Assembly: GCA_030539475.1 (NCBI GenBank)
Contig: JAUNRY010000008.1
Location: 15,951 to 23,267, forward strand
Length of the DNA: 7,317 nucleotides
Source: Bacteroidia bacterium
Lineage (GTDB): Bacteria; Bacteroidota; Bacteroidia; Bacteroidales; Dysgonomonadaceae
Direction: 5' to 3'
Within the stretch, counting starts at the first letter, position 1; the number at the start of each line of letters is the position of its first letter. Below, in pieces: positions 1-7,289 of the stretch. A model generated the notes under the pieces. That model saw only the letters and a list, made by a program, of their open reading frames with translations, had not been told where the DNA came from and made no database searches. Position numbers and translations under genes: made by a program.

Positions 1-46
1 ACTTCGCGATAAACTGATGTGGGGCGTGGATGTAAGACGAAAATAA
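1..46 (+). CDS. C-terminal end of an upstream gene (partial, unidentified)
   Basis: Reading from base 2, the frame is open from the window edge and codes LRDKLMWGVDVRRK before a TAA stop at 44-46. The other two plus frames either stop at once or do not look more protein-like. The mix of charged and hydrophobic residues fits a real protein end, but 14 residues are too few to name a family. The gene would run in the same direction as the GH109 gene, over 400 bases upstream of it. No terminator hairpin is visible after the stop. An open frame of this length can also occur by chance, so the call is weak. Confidence 0.35.
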   Translation, partial: LRDKLMWGVDVRRK

Positions 47-334
47 TTTAAAATTTGAAATTCGGAATACAGACCCCACTCATTTTGTGCGTATTACCTC
101 ATGCGTAAACTGCCGTTTCTTGCGAAGTTCCCCGCGGATGCCATTAAATAAAACTGAAGAAATAAAGCATCACTCTTTTTCCTTCATCGAGAGAATGCGT
201 GTTCTAAACCGCATGGCGCGTACGGAAAATTAAAACAATATGGGTAACTTGTTTTTTTAACTTCACTAAGCGCTCACAACGGTGAAAAAGACGGAGTTTT
301 GAATACGGCATAGAAAATATCATCGACAAATTTC
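47..334. other. Intergenic region with no convincing gene
   Basis: This stretch of about 290 bases holds only very short open frames: a 16-codon frame at 101-151 and a 31-codon frame at 138-233. Neither shows a recognisable product or a clear leader. I see no strong hairpin, no tRNA-like cloverleaf and no tandem repeat. The second half (about 225-334) is AT-rich and leads into the promoter of the GH109 gene. It could be decayed coding sequence or a long upstream regulatory region; nothing in it decides between these. Confidence 0.5.
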
Positions 335-364
335 TTTGTATTTGCTCAAAATTTACTATTTTTG
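335..364 (+). promoter_or_regulatory. Bacteroidota-type promoter for the GH109 gene
   Basis: A TATTTTTG box at 357-364 matches the Bacteroidota -7 consensus TAnnTTTG exactly. A TTTG at 335-338 lies 18 bases upstream, close to the usual spacing for the -33 element. Transcription would start near 368-372, giving an untranslated leader of roughly 90 bases before the ATG at 459. The leader ends in an A-rich stretch (449-458), as is usual for translation initiation in this phylum. The match is by eye; no start site has been mapped. Confidence 0.6.
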
Positions 365-458
365 CACTCCATTCGTTTAAATTCATCCTTTTACAAAAAA
401 AGTCTGTTGGCTTTCCCATCCAAGAAATTAATATTTTATCCACATAAACAACAAAAAA

Positions 459-1862
459 ATGAACGTAAAATCTTTTTTAATTCTTATCGTCATCGTTCTT
501 TTTGCCGCTTGCAACACAGGAACGCAAAAATCAGACGAAACGTATCAACCGCTGCAAACTGATGTACCGGAACGACCCACCGGACAAAGCCACGTGCTGC
601 AATTAACGGCCCCAAAAATTGACACCGTAAGGGTTGGCTTTATCGGGTTAGGAATGCGCGGGCCGGGCGCCGTGCAACGTTTCACGCATATTCCGGGAAC
701 TAAAATTGTAGCATTGTGTGATTTACATCCCGACAGGGTGGAAAGATCGCAAGGCATTCTTGAAAAAGCCGGATTACCGCGCGCCGCAGAATACAGCGGA
801 AGCGAAGAAGCCTGGAAAGAACTTTGCGAGCGCGACGATATTGATTTGGTTTATATCGCTACCGACTGGAAACGCCACGCGCCCATGATGATATACGCCA
901 TGGAGCAGGGCAAACACGTGGCCTGCGAAGTTCCCGCGGCTATGACTATGGAGGAAATATGGGACGTTGTCAACACCGCCGAGCGCACGCAAAAACATTG
1001 CATGCAACTTGAAAACTGCGTGTACGATTTCTTTGAACTCACCACGCTCAACATGGTGCAACAAGGCGTTTTTGGAGAGGTTCTCTATGCCGAAGGCGCT
1101 TACATTCACCAACTGGAAGATTTCTGGGATTCTTACGAAAGCGACTGGAGGCTGGACTACAACCGCCACCACCGCGGCGACATTTACGCCACGCACGGCA
1201 TGGGCCCGGCTTGCCAGGCTCTCGATATCCATAGAGGAGACAAAATGAATTACCTGGTGGCCATGGACAGCAAACCCGTGAGCATTCCCGCCTACCTGAA
1301 AGAAAAACGAGGCGAAGAAGTTACCGATTTCAAGAACGGCCAGCACACCATGACGTTCATTAAAACCGAAAAAGGAAAAACCATCCACATTCAGCACGAT
1401 GTGGCTTCTCCCCGCCCCTACAGCCGCATGTACATGGTGCAAGGCACAAACGGCTTTGCCAATAAATACCCGACTCCCGGATACGCGCTGAAAGCCGACG
1501 CAGTGGATGCCGACGCGGTTCCCAATCACGAAAACCTATCGGCACACTCGTATGTATCGGCCGAAGCGAGGCAAGCATTGATGGAAAAATACAAACACCC
1601 CATCCACGTTGAACTGGAAGAACAAGCCAAAAAAGTAGGCGGACACGGCGGAATGGATTTCATCATGGATTATCGCCTGGTTTACTGCCTGCAAAACGGG
1701 CTTCCGCTCGATATGGACGTTTACGATTTGGCGGAATGGTGCTGCCTTGCCCCATTAACGGCTCTATCGCTCGAAAACAACTCCGCTCCGGTAACCATTC
1801 CCGATTTTACGCGCGGACACTGGAACGATGTGCAGGGATACAGACACGCTTTCAGTAAATAA
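459..1862 (+). CDS. GH109-family glycosidase lipoprotein (Gfo/Idh/MocA fold)
   Basis: This 467-residue protein fits glycoside hydrolase family 109, whose characterised members are alpha-N-acetylgalactosaminidases that use NAD in a redox-assisted cleavage. Residues 1-17 form a hydrophobic signal ending in FAAC with Cys18 as the likely lipidation site, so it should sit in the periplasm or outer membrane. A linker follows. The Rossmann domain has GFIGLGMRG at 60-68, and Asp88 (in CDLH) is placed to bind the cofactor ribose. CEVPA (156-160) takes the place of the EKP motif common in related dehydrogenases. The second domain carries THGMGP (245-250) and, near the end, GGHGGMD (394-400), DMDVYDLAEW and VPDF-like family signatures. 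Length is typical. The ATG at 459 follows an A-rich leader. It has its own promoter and terminator, with no sulfatase, SusC/D or other glycosidase beside it in this window. Substrate is inferred from family only. Confidence 0.92.
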   Translation: MNVKSFLILIVIVLFAACNTGTQKSDETYQPLQTDVPERPTGQSHVLQLTAPKIDTVRVGFIGLGMRGPGAVQRFTHIPGTKIVALCDLHPDRVERSQGILEKAGLPRAAEYSGSEEAWKELCERDDIDLVYIATDWKRHAPMMIYAMEQGKHVACEVPAAMTMEEIWDVVNTAERTQKHCMQLENCVYDFFELTTLNMVQQGVFGEVLYAEGAYIHQLEDFWDSYESDWRLDYNRHHRGDIYATHGMGPACQALDIHRGDKMNYLVAMDSKPVSIPAYLKEKRGEEVTDFKNGQHTMTFIKTEKGKTIHIQHDVASPRPYSRMYMVQGTNGFANKYPTPGYALKADAVDADAVPNHENLSAHSYVSAEARQALMEKYKHPIHVELEEQAKKVGGHGGMDFIMDYRLVYCLQNGLPLDMDVYDLAEWCCLAPLTALSLENNSAPVTIPDFTRGHWNDVQGYRHAFSK

Positions 1863-1884
1863 AAAATCGACACCGATATTTGCT

Positions 1885-1925
1885 AACAATAACCCCTCGC
1901 CGGTTTTCGGCGAGGGGTTATTGTT
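1885..1925. terminator. Bidirectional terminator between GH109 and uvrA
   Basis: Arms at 1885-1902 and 1908-1925 are perfect 18-bp complements around the 5-base loop GTTTT. The core is GC-rich (CCCCTCGCCG) and the outer part is AACAATAA / TTATTGTT, so each strand leaves a T-containing 3' flank. It lies 22 bases after the GH109 stop and 43 bases past the uvrA stop, between converging genes, and should end both transcripts. Confidence 0.92.
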
Positions 1926-1968
1926 TATTGCGGCTTAAGCAAGACTATCGGAAAGTTTCGTTTTCCTT

Positions 1969-4797
1969 TCAGTTCGGCTGAAGTTCTTCTTTCAAATATT
2001 TCGCCGTATGGCTGTCCGGATTTTTAATAATTTCTTCCGGCGTTCCCGTTGCCAGCACGTTTCCGCCTTTTTCGCCGCCTTCGGGGCCGAGGTCGATGAT
2101 GTAATCGGCACACTTGATGATGTCGAGGTTGTGTTCAATAACAATCACGGTATTTCCTTTGTCCACCAATTTGTTGAGTACACCCAACAGAATTCGGATA
2201 TCTTCGAAATGCAGTCCGGTGGTGGGTTCGTCGAGGACATACAGAGTGTTTCCGGTGTCGGTTCGGGCGAGTTCGGTAGAGAGTTTCACGCGTTGGCTTT
2301 CGCCTCCCGATAGCGTGGTGGACGATTGCCCCAGTTTTATGTATCCGAGGCCCACTTCCTGCAATACTTTTATTTTGTGCAGAATGTTGGGAACGTTTTC
2401 AAAGAAATCTACCGCTTCGTTAATCGACATGTTCAGCACATCGGCAATGGATTTCCCTTTGAATCTAACTTCCAGCGTTTCGCGGTTGTATCTCTTGCCA
2501 TGGCAAACTTCGCACGGAACCATCACGTCGGGAAGAAAGTTCATTTCCAGTGTTTTGTGCCCGTTTCCGCCGCAGGTTTCGCAGCGTCCGCCTTTCACGT
2601 TAAACGAGAATCGTCCGGGTTTGTAACCGCGGATTTTTGCTTCGGGCATTCCCGCGAACAACGTGCGGATATCGGTAAAAACGCCGGTGTATGTGGCAGG
2701 ATTGGAGCGCGGTGTGCGGCCGATTGGCGACTGGTCAACGCTGACCACTTTATCAACGTTCTCAATTCCCTTTATCGATTTATGGGGCATCGGGTCTTTG
2801 AGTGAACGGTAGAATTTCTGGCTTAAAATCGGTTGCAGCGTTTCGTTGATTAGCGTGGATTTTCCGCTTCCCGATACGCCCGTAACGCAAATGAAGGTTC
2901 CAAGGGGAAACTCCACGGAAACGTTTTTCAGGTTGTTGCCCGTGGCTCCTTCAATAATGAGCGTTTTTCCGCTTCCCTTCCGACGTTTTTCGGGTACTTT
3001 TATTTCGATTTTTCCATTCAGGTAGTTGGATGTGAGCGTATTTTTTTTGAGCATTTCATCGGGAGTGCCTTCAAAAACCACTTCGCCGCCTTTTTGTCCG
3101 GCAAACGGCCCCATATCCACCACGTAATCCGATGCAAGCATCATATCTTTGTCGTGCTCTACCACCACAACGGAATTGCCGGAATCGCGCAGTTTTTTCA
3201 ATGAATCTATCAAACGGTGATTATCGCGCTGGTGCAGCCCGATACTCGGTTCATCCAGAATATACAATACATTCACCAATTGCGAGCCTATTTGCGTAGC
3301 AAGCCGGATGCGCTGGCTTTCGCCACCCGAAAGCGACGCCGAGGCACGAGAGAGCGAAAGATAACCCAACCCTACATCGATGAGGAAACGCAAGCGCGAG
3401 AGAATTTCTTTTTTAATTTCTTCGGCAATCAGCCGCTGCTTTTCCGAAACGTGATCTTCGGCATCTACCAGCCAATCGTAAAGCTGCTGAATATCCATTT
3501 GTGCCAGTTCGGCAATGTTCTTGTCGTTTATCTTGAAATGGAGCGCTTCGCGGTTAAGCCGCTGTCCGTTGCATTCGTAACAAACCGAAGTGGATATGAA
3601 CTGTCCGGCCCATTTTTGCGCCGTTGCCGACGCATCTTCGTCCTGCTGCATATCGATATATTTGGCAATCCCCTCGTAACTAACCATATAATTGGAATTA
3701 CCCAGCGATTCGTTTTTTATTTTCAACCGCTCGTTGGTGCCGTAAATTATTTCGTCGATGGCATCTTGCGGAATATCTTTGATGGGCGTTTGCAGCGTTA
3801 CGCCGTATTTTTCGCAAATGGCGGCAATTTGCCAGAAAAACAGGTTGCTTTTTTCTTTTCCCAGCGGCACAATTCCACCCTTGGCTATGTTGATGGATGG
3901 ATCGGGGATGATTTTATCGGTATCGATTTTATCGACTGTGCCAATTCCCTTGCACACGGGACAGGCGCCCAGCGGCGAGTTGAACGAGAAGTTGTGCGGC
4001 GCCGGCTCGCTGTACGACAGTCCGGTGGTGGGGCACATCAGTTCTCGGCTGTAGTGGCGGACTTCGTCGGAGTCCACATCCTGAATGAGAATTAATCCGG
4101 AGCCTTGCTTCATGGCCGTGCGGACACTCGCTTTCAGTTTGTCTTCAAACTTGTTGGATACGATTAGTTTGTCAACCAACACTTCGATGCTGTGATTTTT
4201 GTACCTGTCCACTTTCATCCCCGGCAGGATTTCGCGGATTTCGCCGTCGACCCGAACACTCAAAAATCCTTTTTTGCGGATTTGCTCGAACAGCTCTTTA
4301 TAGTGTCCTTTTCTGTTTCGGACAACCGGAGCCAGAATATAGATTTTTTTGCCGATGTATCGGGTTAAAATCAAATCGAGTATTTGTGTTTCGGTGTATT
4401 TCACCATTTTTTCACCCGTGATGTACGAATATGCTTCTCCGGCGCGGGCATAAAGCAGGCGCAGAAAGTCGTAAATTTCGGTGGTGGTTCCTACCGTGGA
4501 GCGCGGATTTTTATTGGTGGTTTTCTGCTCAATGGAGATAACGGGGCTTAATCCGGTTATTTTATCCACATCGGGACGTTCCATTTTGCTTAGAAAACCG
4601 CGGGCGTAAGCCGAAAAAGTTTCGATATAACGCCGCTGCCCTTCGGCAAAAACGGTGTCGAAAGCCAGTGACGATTTTCCGCTTCCGCTCAGGCCGGTAA
4701 TTACCGTGAGCGAATCGCGCGGAATGGTTACGTCTATATTTTTGAGGTTGTGCACGCGGGCGCCGTACACGTTGATAACTTCTGAATCTTTGGTCAT
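1969..4797 (-). CDS. uvrA: UvrA, excinuclease ABC subunit A
   Basis: UvrA is the damage-sensing ATPase of nucleotide excision repair. As a dimer it scans DNA and loads UvrB. The 942-residue product has the full two-ABC layout: Walker [10 protein letters not shown] (35-43), the UvrB-binding region (about 123-248), first zinc module (255-282), CxxC pair at 406/409, signature LSGGESQ (489-495), Walker B ILDEPS (513-518), second Walker [10 protein letters not shown] (640-648), zinc module with Cys739, Cys742, Cys762 and Cys765, signature LSGGESQ (829-835), Walker B VLDEPT (854-859) and His-loop IEHN (887-890). In the first zinc module the second Cys is Thr258 (CPTTG), while Cys255, Cys279 and Cys282 remain. 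The frame stays open upstream to a TTG at 4821, but that codon lies inside the promoter box; the ATG at 4797 gives the usual UvrA start. Presence of the UvrB-binding region argues against the shorter UvrA2 class. Confidence 0.98.
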   Translation of the reverse strand: MTKDSEVINVYGARVHNLKNIDVTIPRDSLTVITGLSGSGKSSLAFDTVFAEGQRRYIETFSAYARGFLSKMERPDVDKITGLSPVISIEQKTTNKNPRSTVGTTTEIYDFLRLLYARAGEAYSYITGEKMVKYTETQILDLILTRYIGKKIYILAPVVRNRKGHYKELFEQIRKKGFLSVRVDGEIREILPGMKVDRYKNHSIEVLVDKLIVSNKFEDKLKASVRTAMKQGSGLILIQDVDSDEVRHYSRELMCPTTGLSYSEPAPHNFSFNSPLGACPVCKGIGTVDKIDTDKIIPDPSINIAKGGIVPLGKEKSNLFFWQIAAICEKYGVTLQTPIKDIPQDAIDEIIYGTNERLKIKNESLGNSNYMVSYEGIAKYIDMQQDEDASATAQKWAGQFISTSVCYECNGQRLNREALHFKINDKNIAELAQMDIQQLYDWLVDAEDHVSEKQRLIAEEIKKEILSRLRFLIDVGLGYLSLSRASASLSGGESQRIRLATQIGSQLVNVLYILDEPSIGLHQRDNHRLIDSLKKLRDSGNSVVVVEHDKDMMLASDYVVDMGPFAGQKGGEVVFEGTPDEMLKKNTLTSNYLNGKIEIKVPEKRRKGSGKTLIIEGATGNNLKNVSVEFPLGTFICVTGVSGSGKSTLINETLQPILSQKFYRSLKDPMPHKSIKGIENVDKVVSVDQSPIGRTPRSNPATYTGVFTDIRTLFAGMPEAKIRGYKPGRFSFNVKGGRCETCGGNGHKTLEMNFLPDVMVPCEVCHGKRYNRETLEVRFKGKSIADVLNMSINEAVDFFENVPNILHKIKVLQEVGLGYIKLGQSSTTLSGGESQRVKLSTELARTDTGNTLYVLDEPTTGLHFEDIRILLGVLNKLVDKGNTVIVIEHNLDIIKCADYIIDLGPEGGEKGGNVLATGTPEEIIKNPDSHTAKYLKEELQPN

Positions 4798-4818
4798 TTT
4801 ATTTGAAAAAGTAACCTG

Positions 4819-4826
4819 CAAAGGTA
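4819..4826 (-). promoter_or_regulatory. -7 box of the uvrA promoter
   Basis: On the minus strand this reads TACCTTTG, an exact match to TAnnTTTG, followed by CAGG. It lies 21 bases upstream of the uvrA ATG, so the leader would be only about 15 bases and A/T-rich. No TTG is seen at the expected -33 distance; that position falls in the CCCC part of the upstream hairpin arm. This box is also the reason to reject the upstream TTG start. Confidence 0.6.
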
Positions 4827-4828
4827 AT

Positions 4829-4899
4829 AAAAAAATATGATTTGGGGAAGAGTCGATAGGGCGAAAAGGCAGAAGAGGCGAGTTCTCTTCTCCAAATCA
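4829..4899 (-). terminator. Terminator of the lytic transglycosylase gene
   Basis: In minus-strand sense, TGATTTGGAGAAGAG (4899-4885) pairs with CTCTTCCCCAAATCA (4852-4838) at 14 of 15 positions; the exception is an A-C mismatch. The second arm runs into TATTTTTTTATT, as expected for an intrinsic terminator. It begins 27 bases past the transglycosylase stop. The 32-base loop is longer than usual. A second copy of the 3' half-arm, CTCTTCT (4877-4871), can instead pair with AGAAGAG (4891-4885) to form a 7-bp hairpin with a 7-base loop, which would compete with the full stem. Confidence 0.65.
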
Positions 4900-4925
4900 C
4901 CTTGTCTCCCGGCCTTCCGGCCATA

Positions 4926-5897
4926 TCACTTTGTTACCCAGCGTTCATCGTGCACTTTTGCCGTTTCGCCTTTTCTGTAATACATGCTTTCTTGCGTGGG
5001 AACAAGAATGGTATAGGATTTTCCTGATGTGTTGCTCAGTTTCGTGCTTCGCAGCCACGAATTGAAATCTTTCAGTTGCGCGTACGTAATGCCGTTTTGT
5101 GTGGCAAAAGCCACTAAATCGGGGATGGAAGATGATACGCGTACCTCTTTAAATTGGATGGGTTTGAAGAGTTGTTCGGGCTTCAGCACGAATCCGTATT
5201 GCCGCGGATTTTCGAAAATGGTTTTTATGGCAAGCAGGCGATAATAGTATCGGGTGGTTTCTTCCACCAGCCATAAATCCAGCGCATCGTTGGCGCGCTG
5301 GTTGCGCAATTCGTTGGTAATGCGCCCTTGTCCGCCGTTGTAGGAAAGCGCTGCCGCGCTCCACGAACCGTACCGCCTGTACGCGTTTTTGAGGTAACGG
5401 CAGGCCGCTACGGTTGATTTTTCGATGTGGTATCGTTCATCCACATCGCCGGAAATCTCCAGTCCGTGTTCTCTACCGGCACTTTCAATAAATTGCCACA
5501 GGCCTACGGCACGCGCGGGGGAAACCGCTCGCGAGTCGAGGCTGCTTTCAATAATAGCCAGGTATTTAAAATCGTCGGGCACGCCTTCTTGTTTCAAAAT
5601 CGGCTCTATGATGGGAAGAATTCGGTTGGCACGTTTGAAAAGCAGCAGCGTGGTGGAGTGGAAATAAGTGAAACTGTTCAGTTCGCGATCCATTCGTTCG
5701 CGGCGGTCGTACCGGTCGAAAACGGTGCGTTCGCCGGCAAAGGTAATTTCATCGGGCACATCTACGGATGCCGTCATGGAAAGTACCGAAGGACGCTGTT
5801 GATCTACTTTTTCCGTGTCGTTGGTTGAGAGGCACATGATGGTGATGCCGGCGACAACTATGATTGCAGAAAATAAGTATATGAGGTTTCGTTTCAT
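4926..5897 (-). CDS. Membrane-anchored lytic transglycosylase with LysM-like tail
   Basis: This 323-residue protein belongs to the SLT/GH23 lytic transglycosylases (MltD-like), which cleave peptidoglycan between MurNAc and GlcNAc and leave a 1,6-anhydro end. An N-terminal hydrophobic stretch (about 5-21) reads as a signal or anchor. Cys22 follows Met, a poor lipobox, so lipidation is doubtful. The catalytic domain spans about 93-225: the likely catalytic glutamate is Glu117 in AIIESS, followed by the family motifs GLWQF (132-136) and ALSYNGG (183-189). The C-terminal part (about 251-300, containing AFATQNGITYAQLKDFN and YTILVP) resembles a divergent LysM glycan-binding repeat. The frame extends upstream to a GTG at 6002. 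The ATG at 5897 is preferred because the hydrophobic signal starts right after it and a promoter box lies 24 bases upstream. It is followed by its own terminator ahead of uvrA. Confidence 0.92.
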   Translation of the reverse strand: MKRNLIYLFSAIIVVAGITIMCLSTNDTEKVDQQRPSVLSMTASVDVPDEITFAGERTVFDRYDRRERMDRELNSFTYFHSTTLLLFKRANRILPIIEPILKQEGVPDDFKYLAIIESSLDSRAVSPARAVGLWQFIESAGREHGLEISGDVDERYHIEKSTVAACRYLKNAYRRYGSWSAAALSYNGGQGRITNELRNQRANDALDLWLVEETTRYYYRLLAIKTIFENPRQYGFVLKPEQLFKPIQFKEVRVSSSIPDLVAFATQNGITYAQLKDFNSWLRSTKLSNTSGKSYTILVPTQESMYYRKGETAKVHDERWVTK

Positions 5898-5920
5898 CGG
5901 GTTTTTTATTTTGTTTGTGT

Positions 5921-5928
5921 CAAATGTA
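5921..5928 (-). promoter_or_regulatory. -7 box of the transglycosylase promoter
   Basis: The minus strand reads TACATTTG here, an exact TAnnTTTG match, 24 bases before the chosen ATG. No clear -33 TTG is present at the usual spacing. A second exact match, TATTTTTG at 6063-6056, lies farther upstream in the same 215-base gap and could be an alternative promoter, also without a clear -33 box. No hairpin terminator for the preceding hydrolase gene is evident in the gap. Confidence 0.5.
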
Positions 5929-6112
5929 CAACTATTTCTTTTATAGTAAAAAAGTTTCCGGAAAATCGTGAGGTGAAAGGATGGATATATTTTGTCAAAC
6001 ACTGTTCGTATCCAATACTATCCGTTCCATCACTGTGATTGATTAATTTTAACAACAAAAATAAGCAAAAGTTTTAATAATGAAGACTACCGTACACATA
6101 ATAGATTGACCT

Positions 6113-6979
6113 TTATCTCACATGAGTTGCAAGGAACTTCACCGTTTTGGCTACAATATCGTTGCTTTGGTTATAGCTTGCTTCAATATGCCCGCCGGGA
6201 TAAACATGCTTTTCGTTGGGAACGTTTGAATCATTGAGCGCTTGTTCCAACGTGGTATGCTGGCTGTGCGGAATTAAATCATCGGCTTCTCCGTAAAAAG
6301 AAATGGTTGGAGGAGCGCCATTTTCAATCCACGTAACGGGACTGCCAAAAACGCTTTGCGACATATCCGATGGTAAATTATCAGGATTTGTAATGTAGTT
6401 CATTGCCATGCTGTAAACAATGTTATTGGTGTAATAACTATCGTTTAAGTTGCAGGGGCCAACAATATTAACGGCGGCTTTCACCCGGTTATCGGTATCG
6501 TATTCATACGAATAAAGCATGGCAAGATGGCCTCCGGCACTGAGGCCAAGAAGCACGAATTCGGGCTTCACTCCAAACTCCGATGCATTTTTGGCAACGT
6601 AATCCATCGCGGAGCGAATGTCGTCGGTTTGCGTGGGGAGCATGTACCTGACCGGGTTGAAAGTTACCAACCGGTAATTCATGTTCACAACGGCATAATT
6701 TTTTAATTGTGTTTGAAATTTGGCTGCAAAATCGGCCATATCTTCTTTTTTCCCTTCGTACCATCCGCCGCCATGAATTATAAGTAAAACGCGCGTGGCG
6801 GCCTGGTTTCTTCCTGCCGGAAGATAAATATCGGCTTTTTGCCGTATATCGTTGCCGTATGCCGCATCGATAATGGTTTTGGGCTCTTCAAAAACTTCAT
6901 ATACGGGATCATTGGAGCAGGAGGTAATAACAACCGCAAAGAGAAGAAACCCCAGAAAGAATTTCAATGTATGTTTCAT
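6113..6979 (-). CDS. Lipoprotein alpha/beta-hydrolase (carboxylesterase-like)
   Basis: This 288-residue protein is a secreted esterase of the hormone-sensitive-lipase/BD-FAE-like group of alpha/beta hydrolases. The signal peptide ends in VVITSC with Cys21 as lipidation site, a good lipobox, followed by SNDP. The oxyanion-hole motif HGGGW is at 69-73. The nucleophile elbow GLSAGG gives Ser147. The remaining triad members are probably Asp233 in YGEADD and His264 in YPGGH. The family removes acyl or acetyl groups from small esters or glycans; the substrate here is unknown, though a lipoprotein in Bacteroidota often serves glycan deacetylation. The frame opens at a TTG (6988), but the ATG three codons later is the more likely start, after an A/T-rich leader. 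The next gene downstream is 215 bases away and has its own promoter box, so co-transcription is not required. Confidence 0.92.
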   Translation of the reverse strand: MKHTLKFFLGFLLFAVVITSCSNDPVYEVFEEPKTIIDAAYGNDIRQKADIYLPAGRNQAATRVLLIIHGGGWYEGKKEDMADFAAKFQTQLKNYAVVNMNYRLVTFNPVRYMLPTQTDDIRSAMDYVAKNASEFGVKPEFVLLGLSAGGHLAMLYSYEYDTDNRVKAAVNIVGPCNLNDSYYTNNIVYSMAMNYITNPDNLPSDMSQSVFGSPVTWIENGAPPTISFYGEADDLIPHSQHTTLEQALNDSNVPNEKHVYPGGHIEASYNQSNDIVAKTVKFLATHVR

Positions 6980-7140
6980 AATTTTCAAGTTTTAGGAATG
7001 GGTTCACTCCAAGAAATTACACAAATGAAAACTTAAACTTGTCAGTATAAGAATTATTCAATTGTAAATCGTTTATCGTAGATATAAATACCTTCGCAGG
7101 CATTTTTGTTTGTAAACATTAGTTAAAGTTGAATGGATAA

Positions 7141-7160
7141 TGCAAAATGCACTTTTTGCA
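7141..7160. repeat. Inverted repeat TGCAAAA / TTTTGCA
   Basis: Perfect 7-bp arms at 7141-7147 and 7154-7160 flank the six bases TGCACT. The site is about 60 bases upstream of a plus-strand promoter-like box, so it could be an operator. It has no flanking T-tract arrangement that would favour a terminator. Confidence 0.45.
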
Positions 7161-7170
7161 GAATCCGACA

Positions 7171-7199
7171 AAGGTGAAGAAATATATTATATTCACCTT
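7171..7199. repeat. Inverted repeat AAGGTGAA / TTCACCTT
   Basis: Perfect 8-bp arms at 7171-7178 and 7192-7199 surround the AT-rich 13-base centre GAAATATATTATA. The right arm ends 18 bases before the TAACTTTG box, which places it across the expected -33 region. A bound regulator there would interfere with or recruit polymerase. The function is inferred from position only. Confidence 0.5.
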
Positions 7200-7217
7200 A
7201 GTTTAAAATAAAACAGT

Positions 7218-7225
7218 TAACTTTG
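7218..7225 (+). promoter_or_regulatory. Promoter-like -7 box for the right-edge gene
   Basis: TAACTTTG matches TAnnTTTG exactly. No TTG is found 19-21 bases upstream; that spot is occupied by the end of the AAGGTGAA inverted repeat. If used, transcription would begin near 7230 and leave a leader of about 60 bases before the candidate start codons at 7290 or 7297. Confidence 0.4.
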
Positions 7226-7289
7226 AAATGTTTGTTTTCATTGTTTTGAAGAATTTGTCTTTGGAAGCAGGTAACAAAAAAGAGGAATT

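Larger units (their letters stand above)
6980..7289. other. Divergent intergenic region with dyads and promoter-like boxes
   Basis: This AT-rich stretch of about 310 bases lies between the minus-strand esterase and a possible plus-strand gene at the right edge. No open frame in it is convincing. It contains two inverted repeats (7141-7160 and 7171-7199) and an exact plus-strand -7 box (7218-7225), listed separately. For the esterase, the best minus-strand candidate is the one-mismatch box TTCATTTG at 7029-7022, with no clear -33 element. A one-mismatch plus-strand box, TACCTTCG, sits at 7089-7096. Confidence 0.55.

Noticed and set aside
101..233. Two tiny plus-strand frames: 16 codons at 101-151 (MRKLPFLAKFPADAIK) and 31 codons at 138-233
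   Set aside because: They overlap each other in different frames, have no clear promoter or leader, and resemble nothing I recognise. They are too short to support without expression or conservation.
204..443. 79-codon minus-strand open frame upstream of GH109
   Set aside because: It overlaps the plus-strand promoter and leader of the GH109 gene, has no recognisable domain, and its composition looks like chance.
774..1529. 251-codon frame antisense to GH109
   Set aside because: It is a shadow of a strongly supported gene, rich in Val/His/Phe as expected from antisense reading, with no domain.
3217..4095. 292-codon frame antisense to uvrA
   Set aside because: It lies fully inside the conserved uvrA gene on the other strand and encodes no recognisable motif; long antisense frames are common over such genes.
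4798..4821. TTG start that would lengthen UvrA by eight residues
   Set aside because: The codon is part of the TACCTTTG promoter box, so it would lie upstream of the transcript start. The ATG at 4797 gives the normal UvrA N-terminus.
4907..4922. CCGGCCTTCCGGCC stretch just after the transglycosylase stop
   Set aside because: It gives only a 4-bp stem, with no T-tract; it is more simply a short duplicated CCGGCC. The larger hairpin downstream is the better terminator.
5898..6002. GTG start that would lengthen the transglycosylase by 35 residues
   Set aside because: The added segment would precede the signal/anchor sequence and span the TACATTTG promoter box. The ATG at 5897 places the hydrophobic segment at the N-terminus.
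6029..6039. Palindrome ATCACTGTGAT upstream of the transglycosylase
   Set aside because: Five-base arms around a single base are expected by chance in this length, and it does not match a known operator at a sensible distance from the promoter.
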